From the NCBI RefSeq assembly GCF_964204645.1, contig NC_134032.1, forward strand, positions 15,122,275-15,186,274: a stretch of DNA of 64,000 nt, written 5' to 3'. Of the stretch, positions 47,856 through 59,640 are shown piece by piece. The first letter of the stretch is position 1. Every line of letters starts with the position of its first letter. The DNA is from Tubulanus polymorphus. Taxonomy: Eukaryota > Nemertea > Palaeonemertea > Tubulaniformes > Tubulanidae. The position numbers and the translations under genes were made by a program. The notes below the pieces were generated by a model that was given only the letters and a program-made list of their open reading frames with translations, was not told the DNA's origin and did not search any database.

Positions 47856-49060
47856 ATGCCAAAAGCAAAAAAAAAATCGGTTTGTGGGCACGGGCGGCCC
47901 GGCCCGCTTACGTCAAGTCCTTCGGTTCAAATTTACTGCTTTCATGCTTATTTATTCATACTATGTTAGAAAACAAGTGTAAAAACAGGTAGAGTCAAAG
48001 TGTTCTGTTAAATAACACCGTTAATGAGACCAATGATAAACATGAACGAATTTGGTAACGTTTTGAATAAAATGGTATTTGAATTGAAGGATTCTAAAGC
48101 AATTTCACTTTCACTTCTCCTGGCACAATACAAATCCAAACAGCCTATTTTACCATTATGGCCTGTATTTTGACACTTGTTTTCTCCCAAATATGACGAG
48201 GCCATCGCAAAATAAAGCGGTCACGGTGTAGGATGTCCCATAAGTCACATTTATAATTGATTCTTTCCTGAATTTTACTCTTAATTGTTGAAATTCAAGA
48301 AAAATGCTATATTCTATTTTATCATCTTATTTTAAAGTCTAATTAAGGGGGAGGGGGAAGGGGAGGGGGAAAGTTGACATAAAAATCCTTGCATTAAAAA
48401 TGCTTAAAAATTCAACCCTTAATGAATTTGACTAATTATGTTTATATTATTGTTGTTTCTAGGGTAGAGCTCCTCCTGCCTCAAGGCCGTCACCGCGGCT
48501 GACGCCCGTAAGTATAAATATTTCAATCAGTCAGTATCCTAAACTCCCATTCCCTCTTATATGTCTAAGGGAATTATGAGCAGCTTCAGCGCGTGCTGCC
48601 AAAATCTGAACATTCGACATGGTAACTATTAAAGTGTCTGCCATGCCGTGGTAGCCCGGACGGAGGCGCCACAGGTTCAGGCTCCTGGCCCGCGCAGGTC
48701 GCCCCGGAAAAAACCGTAGGGAAGTCGACTCACGGGAGGTTTGGGGCATCTACACATAAGAAAAGAAAACGTGCGGCTCCTCCCCAACAGCCAGATACTT
48801 CGGTGGAGTCGAGTGATGAGGAGTTGCCTACTGCACCTAGATCCTCACCACCAGGGTCTTCACCACCAGCGCGATGACCTTCACCACCACCAAAAACAAC
48901 TGCTCCGGCCGGGGTAGAACCCTCCCCCGTTGTAGAGCTCGTGCGTGGCCCTGGCTGGTCAAGGATAATTGAGTTTGACGACCCAATTACCTTGCTCTGC
49001 GACGTTGAAGGGGCATTCCAAGGGGAATATCAACTCATCAAGCGGAGGAGAACCCATTGA
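47856..49060 (+). pseudogene. U6 chimeric ORF: lost donor and stop
   Basis: Shares the 5-base donor deletion with U5, so the two are sisters or the deletion spread by conversion. The third exon (48698-49060) also has CGA changed to TGA near 48874, within the codons corresponding to PPARRPSPPP. Confidence 0.7.
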
Positions 49061-50534
49061 TTTGGTAAGAGTACATAGGAAGCAGCTGAGCTGATGGTGA
49101 TGGGGCTGGCGAGTGATCGAGTGGCCCGAGAGGTAGAGGTGGTGGCCTGGCATACCGATGGAGAGTGGGAGGAGCGTTAATTACCCCAATACCCGGGGGG
49201 CTCTTTACGGTTCATCTCACCGACAAATTTAATAGATTTGATGAATTCAGTTTGTCGCAGTGAAAATGCACGATTTAATCTTTAAAATCATTTTATTTTT
49301 CTAGAACACAACATTAGACGACACTATACCGCTGTCGCCCGTACGACCGGTAAGTTATAATTCTAGTTTGATGTTTTTCAGTACTGTAAGATGACAATGA
49401 TGTATATCCCAAATAAATGTCTCATATTCGTGATCCTTAATAATTTTTCTTTTCATTTCAGCTGAAACTATAGCCAATGAATTGGCAAAGCAACAAGGAG
49501 AGTCTGAACAAGGCTACGAGGCAGCTACCCAACTTTGGGAAACAGTTATCAGCTGCACCAAAACGATAAATCCCACGCTGTCTCAACAGCCTGAGGAGCC
49601 AGCTCCACTAACCCCTGAGTTGGCTCCTTCGCAGGTGGTGGACCCTGTTTCGCCGGTGCAGGTGTTTATAGGTGTTTATTTGTTGAATCGCTGATTTTCT
49701 CATTTTGATTTTTAATACTGATATTTAATTCTATGCTAAACAAATTTTTTATTTTTTCTCTTTACAGACACGACCACCGCCTAAAAAAACCAAAAGAAAA
49801 GTTGCGGTCGTCGTGGCTCCTCAGGGAGGGGAGGCAAGAGTAGCCCCTGCGGATGGTGCGGCTGACGAAGGTAATCGGGAGGAAGGGGAGGGGATAAATA
49901 GGAAGCGGCCGAGGAGGGATGGTGGTGGGGCTGGGGATGGTGCGGGTCCTGCTCCTCCTGCTCCTCCATCCGTATCTCGGGCGGTCACTCGTTCACTCGC
50001 CAAACAATGTTGTTCCAGCACTACAGCATTGATCAGAAAGAGTCCGAGGGCGGATGTATGGTGTCTCCAAGCCGGCGGCCATATTTATAGTGAAGCCAAG
50101 GTCAAATTGGCGGCCATATTGAGCAGGGGTGTTTTTTGACTGTCGCAGCAAATTGCTTCTTTTAAATCTAGTAACATAGGTGTAATGTGGTCCACGATAA
50201 CACGCTGTTGACAATCTAATTTTTCACTCTTCCAATATGGCCGCCATTGCAGACATGTACAATCTTATCCATTAATGAATTAATTATAGTATTTTGAGTT
50301 TATCTTAATTTACATTTTTGAAGAGAAATCCATTAGTAGCCGAGGTGTCTGACTTGTACTCTACATTCTGTTGAGCGATTGTTACTAGATTCACCTGTTT
50401 ATTAGTTACTTTATGTTCAGTACTCTACTGAGTGAACCATATACAGGAATAATTGACTAAACTGTGCATGATTCATGTCTGATATAATAATCTATTTTCA
50501 TATGATTTAATTGTTCTATTTATTTTTCTAGAAT

Positions 50535-50690
50535 ATGCCAAAAGCAAAAAAAAATCAGTTTGTGGGCACGGGCGGCCCGGCCCGCTTACGTCAAGTCCTT
50601 CGGTAAGTTCAAATTTACTGCTTTCATGCTAATTTATTCATACTATATTAGAAAACAAGTGTAAAAACAGGTACAGTCAAAGCCCCTGCT
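50535..50690 (+). pseudogene. U7 partial unit, start exon frameshifted
   Basis: The poly-A run after MPKAK is one base shorter, which shifts the frame of the start exon. The donor GTAAGT is present. Similarity to the other units ends near 50680, inside the following intron, which marks the right end of the array. Confidence 0.65.
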
Positions 50691-51160
50691 TGCAGAGATT
50701 TAATATTTCTAACCTGCATGATTTTTGTAATTCTTTTTATTGTTGATGGTGAAATAATTATCATTATTCTCTTTCTATTCGCTTTAAATCAAACTTTTCT
50801 AAATAATATTTTGCAAAAATCTACGCGAAGAAAGTTGGATATAGGTGGCGCTGTTTAACATGTACAGGTCGAGCTGCTATACGCGTCCCATGGAAAGTGA
50901 AAATAAATTTGTATTCATATTTATTTAAGAAGGATCTAAGATTCATCAGAGTGAGAAATACAAGCAGTGAAGAACCAATTAATTTAATGCACAATCATAT
51001 ATTTATATATAAACTATAGGAGTTTAAACCTTAATTTTCATATTTTTTCCTAAGTCCCTATTTTTCTAGCAATCATAAAAAGACAGCAGAAACAGCTGAA
51101 CAGAAAAACAACGGAAACAGCAGAACAAAAAAACATTGGAAACAGCTGAACAGATAACAA
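50691..51160. other. Flank of the array, no supported gene
   Basis: Low-GC DNA with a short duplication of AACAGCTGAACAG phrases near 51090-51150. No exon or RNA gene was recognised. Confidence 0.45.
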
Positions 51161-51164
51161 AATT

Positions 51165-51335
51165 CACCTGACCGATGAGGAATCACCTGACCAGGCGGGG
51201 AATCACCTGACCAGGCGGGGAATCACCTGACCGGGCCGGGAATCACCTGACCGGGCGCGGAATCACCTGACCGGGCGGGGAATCACCTGACCGGGCGGGG
51301 AATCACCTGACTGGGTAGGGAATCACCTGACCGGG
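51165..51335. repeat. 20-bp tandem repeat, about 8 copies
   Basis: Unit AATCACCTGACCGGGCGGGG with a few substitutions. Confidence 0.95.
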
Positions 51336-51420
51336 CTGAAGCGGGGAGTTTTGAAAACTTGCATCTTTATTTTCTATACTCTGAAAAAAGATTGAAATAT
51401 TTCTACTTATCTTTTCTTTC

Positions 51421-52058
51421 ATGCTGCTCCTGCGAGTGTGGTGGTCTCAGTGGATGCTGCTCCTGCGAGTGTGGTGGTCCCAGTGGATGCTGCTCCTGCG
51501 AGTGTGGTGGTCCCAGTGGATGCTGCTCCTGCGAGTGTGGTGGTCTCAGTGGATGCTGCTCCTGCGAGTGTGGTGGTCCCAGTGGATGCTGCTCCTGCGA
51601 GTGTGGTGGTCTCAGTGGATGCTGCTCCTGCGAGTGTGGTGGTCTCAGTGGATGCTGCTCCTGCGAGTGTGGTGGTCCCAGTGGATGCTGCTCCTGCGAG
51701 TGTGGTGGTCTCAGTGGATGCTGCTCCTGCGAGTGTGGTGGTCTCAGTGGATGCTGCTCCTGCGAGTGTGGTGGTCCCAGTGGATGCTGCTCCTGCGAGT
51801 GTGGTGGTCCCAGTGGATGCTGCTCCTGCAAGTGTGGTGGTCCCAGTGGATGCTGCTCCTGCGAGTGTGGTGGTCTCAGTGGATGCTGCTCCTGAGAGTG
51901 TGGTGGTCTCAGTGGATGCTGCCCCTGCGAGTGTGGTGGTCCCAGTGGATGCTGCTCCTGCGAGTGTGGTGGTCTCAGTGGATGCTGCTCCTGAGAGTGT
52001 GGTGGTCTCAGTGGATGCTGCCCCTGCGAGTGTGGTGGTCCCAGTGGATGTTCCATGT
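51421..52058. repeat. 33-bp tandem repeat, about 19 copies, open in several frames
   Basis: The unit contains TGCTGCTCCTGCGAGTGTGG and TGGTCTCAGTGGA. The period is a multiple of three and there are few stops, so three plus frames and one minus frame stay open. The minus frame (11-residue unit with RPPHSQEQH) is the one most compatible with an exon: an acceptor-like TTTCAG lies near 52071 and a TAG follows at about 51403. No domain or upstream exon was found, so I do not call a gene. Confidence 0.9.
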
Positions 52059-52069
52059 TCTCAAGAGGA

Positions 52070-52890
52070 ATGCCTGAAATCATAAAATTCAAATGTTATA
52101 AAAACCAGTTTGATTGATCTGAAAATTATGAAGCAAAGGTGGTCACAGGGGCGCGGTCCTAGTATTGTGTGACACTAAGGTAACGATTGAAACAGCATCA
52201 GCAGCTGCAGCAGCAGCAACATCAATGGTTTGAGATTTTGATGGGTGTAATGCTGGTGGTGGCGGTATCAGTCAGTGGAGAGTTGTAAAACCCTAAACTA
52301 ACAACATCTCACGGATTTGGTAACTTGTGACCTGTACGTGTTTTAGATGACATCATATCATCGGGTCTGTTCATTCTCATGTTGTGCAATAAATATCAGA
52401 TAGTTTTTAATCATCTTTGGTGATAACCTCTTTGGTTTAGTTTGTGATAGAGACCACACTCTGGTTACAGACAGTGATACAGACAGCTGAAGCGCACACG
52501 TGTCACTACAGTCGTATTAGTGAGATGCTGAAGAGGAAGTGACTGGATTCCGGGGATTCCCCTGCAGAAATTCATCGCGCATTAAACTCTTTCGCTGCAG
52601 GTGTAACGATTATATTGGAGCGCGGAAGGAGGTTGATGCGATCCTCGCTTGCCAGGGCCACCTTCGGTTATCTGAGTTAGTCGAAGTGAAACCGAATGTC
52701 CGTTAGTCGGAACTATAGTCCGGAAATAGTTCGAAAATCAAGCGCATTCGATTATTTGTTCCGACCACTAGTCGACTAGATACGAAAACCGAATTTGGCC
52801 CAGGGGTCTGGTATCGCTCAACGACTGACGTCATATATCAACTTGCGGAATACTTCCTTCCGCTGATCGCCGATTGGTCCATTTAACGGA
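52070..52890. other. No supported gene
   Basis: Mixed-composition DNA with a short GCAGCAGCAGCAACA run near 52205. Nothing else recognised. Confidence 0.4.
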
Positions 52891-52904
52891 ATATCCAACT
52901 GACG

Positions 52905-52990
52905 GTTGTGACAAGCGCTGTGATTGGCCCGGTTCGAGAACAGATCAAAGCGCAGTGGGTTCGAATCCCTAGTGGGTGTCAAGATGAACT
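52905..52990 (+). mobile_element. tRNA-like (SINE?) relic
   Basis: GTGGGTTCGAATCCCTAGTG near 52955 is a good match to a tRNA T-arm / pol III box B. Upstream, GATTGGCCCGGTTCGAG could be a decayed box A. No complete cloverleaf can be drawn, so a SINE remnant is more likely than a functional tRNA. Confidence 0.4.
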
Positions 52991-53203
52991 GAGGGTGGGA
53001 CAACTTATAAAACAATGGCATAATCCACGACAAATTTTGGTGGTGATTGCAAATTTACTTCCTTTGTGCAACTTCTAAGCAAAGTCCTGATCCTTTCTAG
53101 AACATTAACTGCATTGAGATTTCCAGACAATAAATATGAATGGTTCCTTTTTGTTTATAGAATTATCAGCCTCGTCTTGTGAAAATGTGTGCCCCCTTTC
53201 TAC

Positions 53204-54029
53204 CTATGGGATCAGACTATTATGAAAAGGGGCAGGACATTTTGAAGACAGTAGCACATGCGCGTGGAGCATCATACCGTCTGAATCCGGAGCCAGCCTA
53301 GTTTCGTTGTCAAACCACTTGCTTCCAGATAGGAAATTGCGCAACAAGTCTTCAACACCTTTCATTGAACAAGAAACAAACGGTTTTCAGGAATCCTAAT
53401 GAATATATGATTTAAATAACTTACTCTTGTCTGTTTTATCCGACCAAAAGGCGCTCATCGAGACATTCTTTCATTATAGTGCTTTCAACTGTTTTTTATA
53501 TACCTACAAAAGAATACAAAATATTGTATATTTCTAAATGAAATAAATGGAGCTTAAAACGACAAGAATTAAACAGTACCAATTAGTTCAATTGTAATTG
53601 TAAACAATTGGCCGAAACAGTTTTGTGAACAAATTTAAACCTAGATATTAACTGTTTAATTATGTGACCAATCGCAATTTAACTGAAAAGTTTAACAATT
53701 CACATTTCGAAAATGAACTTTTTGTTTTTAACTATTCGAGTCAAACTAAACCGACAACAGTTGAACCGGGTTCAGAAAAATGTAGTTAAAATGAAAAAGA
53801 GTTCGTGAAGCCTTTCTAAAATATATTTCTATCGGTTTGAACACTTACAGTTGTACCAAATGTAGAAGTTCCTGAGTTTCGGGAGCATTTTTCGCAGACG
53901 TGTTTGCTGTCTGGCTTCCAGTGGTCGAAAGGAATGTTGGATCAGGGTCGCGGTCCATCCATGCGTCCGTTGAACAATACCTGTCATATCCAATGGTAGC
54001 GTCGGAAATGGAATGCGCGCCGAGACCAT
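53204..54029 (-). other. Candidate minus-strand exons, weak
   Basis: A 54029-53849 segment has a 60-codon frame and a good donor (GTAAGTGT). Below it, an exon from about 53503 to 53425 contains ATG at 53458 (MSAFWSDKTDK) and ends at GTAAGTT. It joins in phase to 53358-53204, giving a 62-residue product with SVEDLLRNF and GMMLHAHVLLSSKC before a TAG. The last phrase vaguely resembles a BTB-domain segment. Against this, the plus strand at 53161-53301 also reads as a plausible 47-codon terminal exon with a good acceptor, and only one can be real. Confidence 0.25.
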
Positions 54030-54345
54030 TGTGAAAACAGTCGATCAGAATCGAACTGACCTGAACCTACATCCGGATACAATGGCAACAGTGGACCCAA
54101 CATACGAAATATATAGGTTATAATGGGTTATAGATCCACATACACGCTGTATGCTATTTTATAAACAGATGCTGTACTTTCTAGATAGAATAAATCAATT
54201 TCAAACATTTTTCAAATTCAGCATCTTTCTTAAGTCGATTTAATGAAAATGCGAGGTGGAGGTGAACAATTATTTTATACAAGACAAAACGTGAGACACG
54301 ATTAACATTGTGAATCGACCAGTCAAACTGTGGGACTGAAGTCCA

Positions 54346-54778
54346 TTAATAACTGTTGAACTGAGTCCAGGTGGAACTGGCTCCAGAACTGTGGAACTGG
54401 GTCCAGGTGGAACTGGCTCCAGAACTGTGTCCAAGTGGAACTGGCTCCAGAACTGTGGAACTGGGTCCAGGTGGAACTGGCTCCAGAACTGTGTCCAGGT
54501 GGAACTGGCTCCAGAACTGTGGAACTGAGTCCAGGTGGAACTGGCTCCAGAACTGAGTCCAGGTGGAACTGGCTCCAGAACTGTGTCCAAGTGGAACTGG
54601 CTCCAGAACTGTGGGACTGAGTCCAGGTGGAACTGGCTCCAGAACTGTGGAACTGGATCCAGAACTGTGGAACTGGGTCCAGAACTGTGGAACTGAGTCC
54701 AGGTGGAACTGATCCAGAACTGTGAAACTCGAGTCCAGGTGGAACTGGCTCCAGAACTGTGGGACTGAGTCCAGCATT
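54346..54778. repeat. Irregular array related to array A
   Basis: Built from GGAACTGGCTCCAGAACTGT and GGAACTGGGTCCAGGT modules in irregular order. The core CTGTGGAACTGAGTCCAGGT is identical to the core of the 38-bp array A and similar to the MITE end at 27952-27971. Confidence 0.9.
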
Positions 54779-55290
54779 AGTCCATGTTTTAGTTCCGCTT
54801 TCTATTGGACATCCCTGTACATGTTTTTTTCGGTAACCCAGTTTGTCTCTCGTACCCACTCAAATTCTAATGAAGACTTTATTGAACATTTTATTGCTAT
54901 CGATTTCGGCGATTAATATTCATACGATCTCTATTTCTATTCTATATATATATGGGTTCGGTACCCAGTTATAGAATAACCATGTTTTTCGCGACTGATG
55001 CCTCTAATAGATCTTTCTGGCCGACACTAAATATAAAGTGTTCCACTTAATGTCTTAGTAAATAGTAATGAGTAGTCCTGCGCCGCAGTAACGGCTATCC
55101 GTCAGGCCTTGTGGGATGTATCGTCACGGTTTCTAGAGGTTTTACATTTTTATCAAAAGTATCTTTAAAATTAGTCTGCTGGAACATGGGTCCATTCCTT
55201 GTGATTTATCCATTGATTAAACGCCGATCCAAACGAATCATAAGAAAGATATTATTCGAAACAAGCAGTTTTATTATATACCATAGAAAG
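54779..55290. other. No supported gene
   Basis: Unique-looking DNA between two arrays. Short open frames have no recognisable domain. Confidence 0.4.
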
Positions 55291-55299
55291 AAAATATGT

Positions 55300-57060
55300 G
55301 TTCCGTGGTACCCAGTGATTAAATACAAAATAACATGTGTTCCGTGGTACCCAGTGACAATCAAACAACATGTGTTCCGTGGTACCCAGTGACAATTAAA
55401 CAACTTGTGTTCCGTGGTACCCAGTGACAATTAAACAACTTGTGTTCCGTGGTACCCAGTGACAATTAAACAACTTGTGTTCTGTGGTACCCAGTGACAA
55501 TTAAACAACTTGTGTTCTGTTGTACCCAGTGACAATGAAATAACATGTTTTCCGTGGTACCCAGTGACAATTAAACAACTTGTGTTCTGTGGTACCCAGT
55601 GATTAAATATGAAATAACATGACATTGTGTTCTGTGGTACCCAGTGACAATCAAACAACTCGTGTTCTGTTGTACCCAGTGACAATGAAATAAAATGTGT
55701 TCCGTGGTACCCAGTGACAATTAAACAACTCATGTTCCGTGGTACCCAGTGACAATTAAACAACTTGTGTTCCGTGGTACCCAGTGACAATTAAACAACT
55801 TGTGTTCCGTGGTACCCAGTGACAATTAAACAACTTGTGTTCCGTGGTACCCAGTGACAATCAAACAACTTGTGTTCCGTGGTACCCAGTGACAATTAAA
55901 CAACTTGTGTTCCGTGGTACCCAGTGACAATTAAACAACTTGTGTTCCGTGGTACCCAGTGACAATTAAACAACTTGTGTTCCGTGGTACCCAGTGACAA
56001 TTAAACAACTTGTGTTCCGTGGTACCCAGTGACAATTAAACAACTTGTGTTCCGTGGTACCCAGTGACAATTAAACAACTTGTGTTCCGTGGTACCCAGT
56101 GACAATTAAACAACTTGTGTTCCGTGGTACCCAGTGACAATTAAACAACTTGTGTTCCGTGGTACCCAGTGACAATTAAACAACTTGTGTTCCGTGGTAC
56201 CCAGTGACAATTAAACAACTTGTGTTCCGTGGTACCCAGTGACAATTAAACAACTTGTGTTCCGTGGTACCCAGTGACAATTAAACAACTTGTGTTCTGT
56301 GGTACCCAGTGACAATTAAACAACTTGTGTTCTGTGGTACCCAGTGACAATCAAACAACTTGTGTTCTGTTGTACCCAGTGACAATGAAATAAAATGTGT
56401 TCCGTGGTACCCAGTGACAATTAAACAACTCATGTTCCGTGGTACCCAATGACAATTAAACAACTTGTGTTCTGTGGTACCCAGTGACAAGTTAACAACT
56501 TGTGTTCCGTGGTACCCAGTGACAATTAAACAACTTGTGTTCTGTGATACCCAGTGACAATTAAACAACTTGTGTTCCGTGGTACCCAGTGACAATTAAA
56601 CAACTTTTGTTCTGTGGTACCCAGTGACAATTAAACAACTTGTGTTCTGTGGTACCCAGTGACAATCAAACAACTTGTGTTCCGTGGTACCCAGTGACAA
56701 TTAAACAACTTGTGTTCTGTGGTACCCAGTGACAATTAAACAACTTGTGTTCCGTGGTACCCAGTGACAATTAAACAACTTGTGTTCTGTGGTACCTAGT
56801 GATTAAATATGAAATAACATGACATTGTGTTCTGTGGTACCCAGTGACAATTAAACAACTTGTGTTCTGTGGTACCCAGTGACAATCAAACAACTTGTGT
56901 TCCGTGGTACCCAGTGACAATTAAACAACTCATGTTCCGTGGTACCCAGTGACAATCAAACAACTCATGTTCCGTGGTACCCAGTGACAATCAAACAACT
57001 CATGTTCCGTGGTAACCGGTGACAATTAAACAACATGTGTTCTGTGGTAACCGGTGACAA
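55300..57060. repeat. 36-bp tandem array, about 49 copies
   Basis: The unit contains CAGTGACAATTAAACAACTT and GTGTTCCGTGGTACCC. About a dozen consecutive identical units occupy roughly 55866-56286, while the flanking units vary. Two longer phrases occur twice about 700 and 1,200 bases apart: TTGTACCCAGTGACAATGAA (near 55670 and 56370) and GATTAAATATGAAATAACAT (near 55600 and 56802). Blocks of several units have therefore been copied within the array. Confidence 0.96.
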
Positions 57061-57071
57061 TTAAGTAGGCC

Positions 57072-57122
57072 TATCTCAGGTACTATAAGATTGTCTTTAT
57101 ATATATTATAGTACCTGAGATA
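57072..57122. other. Perfect 17-bp inverted repeat
   Basis: TATCTCAGGTACTATAA at 57072-57088 is exactly complementary to 57106-57122, with a 17-base T/A-rich loop. It lies directly at the right edge of the 36-bp array. Its role is unknown; a hairpin or short MITE core is possible. Confidence 0.85.
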
Positions 57123-58110
57123 CCGGATGATTTAGTCTGGGCTACGGTTGACCCCCAAACTTAGTGGATTGTCCTCTCTATACAGCTACAGGGCTGAGAC
57201 ACATTTTACCCCAGTCTGTGGCACAGTATCACGATATTGATATGACATATTTATGATAGTATGTCAACATCTAAAAATATATATTTATGCTATTTTCAAG
57301 ATCAAACTGAAGTTGAACATCCAAGTGATGAAAAAAGTAATAAATTTCATTGATTGCATTTACCAGCAGTCAGCACACGCCAGTTGGTGGCAGTGCTATT
57401 GAATCTCTATCATAGCCTAAAATCTAAATGTAGAGTGATTTCAACAGTCTGGAACTTCTATTGGAAGCAGGCCTATGCCTATACCGATACAGCAACAACA
57501 TTCTCTTCATAATCGGGCCCTTTATGGACTGAGTGTGTAAAATGTATACTAATGCAGCCTCTAGCGTGTCAATCAATTGAATTGATATTGACAAGCTATC
57601 GGACGATTTTTGACAAGCTAGCGGACGATTCGCGCATTGGGGTATCAGCGACTGGGTATGAGCGGACACTTGTAAAGTACATATGAATCTCCTTATAACC
57701 GTAACCCTAGCATGCCAGAGTTGACTTACATTAGTGTATGGAAATCCCGCTAACAATGAGCATAGCGGCAGCACCGTACGGTAAAATGTTGATATCCTAT
57801 CAAAAGTAATTACTGACACTGATTCAGAGTTGTCCTGATGCTGAATAGAGGATGTACAGGGGTGTTCCGGGTTCGTACCAAGTAATTACTGATATTGGTT
57901 CAGAGTGGTCCTGATACTGAATAGAGGATGTACAGGTCACGTTCCTCCCTCGGCAGGTGGCACCCATCCCTTAAAGTGTACTAGTTCCAACGCCATAATT
58001 CATTCGATTATGATTACGATTACGATTTTATTTACACTGCAACCATTTCCACGGTATATGGAGGAAAATTATTACACATGTATATAGCTTTTGTCACACT
58101 GACCAAGTAG
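57123..58110. other. No supported gene; short duplication at 57808-57936
   Basis: AATAGAGGATGTACAGG with its flanks (TAATTACTGA..CAGAGT.GTCCTGAT) occurs twice about 80 bases apart. Other open frames here have no recognisable domain. Confidence 0.45.
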
Positions 58111-58311
58111 ATGATGAGTACCACGTATTGCAATGCTTACAGTGCCCTGAGAAGCAATTTGTTTTCGAACTATTATGTTCACCATCCATCTGTCTTCAAA
58201 TTTATTAACTTATTAACTTCCAACTGTCCTGCCACCATTATAAAACTAGGCAAGTGTTTATATCAATTATTTAAAAGAAGAAAATTGCTACTCAGGGACC
58301 ATAATCTCTAA
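58111..58311 (+). pseudogene. Possible transposase-derived fragment
   Basis: A 66-codon frame with a phrase NLFSNYYVHHPSVFKFINLL that recalls the tail of MULE/FLYWCH-associated transposase-like proteins (pattern HxHPxxWxFI). No other part of such a protein is present. The resemblance is from memory and short. Confidence 0.2.
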
Positions 58312-59640
58312 ATCGCATAAACCGTCATATGTATCATTATCTTTTATTTATTGTCATTACAAGTTTGTAAACAACTTTGACAGAAATAAATAAATACTAT
58401 GAAATATTTATATACAAATATTTACAAAACAACACTGAAGTGATTAAAATTTAGAGAATGAAAACGTAACAAGATATATATACATCAACTATTTACAATA
58501 CTATATATACTATTGGAGGGATCTATATACATCTAAGCCGGTCTTAAGTTTCCTGGACCTAGCCATCTTTTTGATCAGATGAACCCGAACTCGGCATGAG
58601 GTCTTTAACAGCTGATCGCATAGGTGTGTCCACTCCGCGCTGTGCGATAAATTCGCAGCGAAAATCGCACAAAATATTACAACAATTTACAGGTTGCTAA
58701 TTGAAGTGCGCAAACTTTGGTTGTTGACAATTGAATGTGATATCACCAAGTTGGATATTCAACCAAAGGTGATGATTAGATGACAGACCATTATATAGCC
58801 CGGCCCATCCCTGGTTATGCTATATTTCTCTAACGCGTAGAGGCGGTTGTGGTTCACGCGAGCCCTATACGCAATATGCGGAGCGCCACGAACCAGCCAT
58901 GCTCAGGACTGAGGGGTTAAGTTCGGGGCGTATAACTTATCCACAAAATGCAACCTATCTTTAATCTAAAGAATACCTATAGAATTCGTTTTGTTTTCAG
59001 CCGGTACCAGCGGGGTTTGAACTCAGCAGCGGCAGCGGCAGCAGCAGCAGCACACTCCAGGGTCCCTCGCAATTGTTCACGCAATTTTATTTTCATTGCT
59101 CAATCTGTTTTTTGTTATGAATGAAATAACTCTCTGTTGGGTATTTGGCTAGTATATAAGTATTATATAATTTCAATGTTTAACGCAATCGCAATCGCGA
59201 AGCTACTGTGGAAATCGAGGATCCGCTAGGGGCGTTGGTGTTAATTAAGTATTTTACTTATTAAATGCTTTAAAAATTTTTTTACTTTCTTAGCATGAAG
59301 TTTAAAAAAGTAGTTAAACGCAGCCTTAGTTCGAGCGACGGCCGTTTCGAGTTGTTGATGCCCGTTAGAGGCGTGGCCACGGAAGAGGCGTGGCAATACG
59401 ATTAAGATTGACGTTTTACCTCCGAGGATTCTCACCATCCACACGCTCGATAAGTTTGAGACACTAGCACTGTAGTGATCAGACGACGCGTCGAAAACCG
59501 AAAGCTTTGATTCACTCAGAAAAACTGTCGTTTAAGTGGATATTGCGCACTGTGTCCTCAGTGGTATATTCTAACTCACCATCGCGTCGCGGTCGGCATT
59601 TACTCATTGTTTTATCGATAGGATTACATACTTTTAAAAC
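58312..59640. other. No supported gene
   Basis: A (GGCAGC)n/(CAG)n-like stretch lies near 59030-59050, next to GGGGTTTGAACTCAGC, a weak box B-like phrase. Otherwise no exon, RNA gene or array was recognised upstream of the GPCR. Confidence 0.4.

Larger units (their letters stand above)
33967..50690 (+). repeat. Tandem array of 2.69-kb gene-bearing units (U1-U7)
   Basis: Units run U1 33967-36556, U2 36557-39240, U3 39241-41943, U4 41944-44640, U5 44641-47325, U6 47326-50004, U7 50005 to about 50690 (partial). Each junction is a fusion of the last exon, after codons for TRSLAK, to sequence from upstream of the start codon. Each full unit holds, in order: part of the 5' intron, a start exon, an exon matching left-arm exon 5, a long new exon, and then exons matching U0. 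Introns are as similar between units as exons are, so amplification is recent and selection on the exons cannot be judged from similarity alone. Confidence 0.9.

Noticed and set aside
51438-52085. Three long plus-strand frames over the 33-bp array
   Set aside because: All three frames are open because the unit has no stops in them. No start context, domain or splice support favours one.
55206-56595. Minus frames over the 36-bp array (HWVPRNT... repeats)
   Set aside because: The period is a multiple of three, which keeps frames open; stops occur at variant units and no exon context exists.
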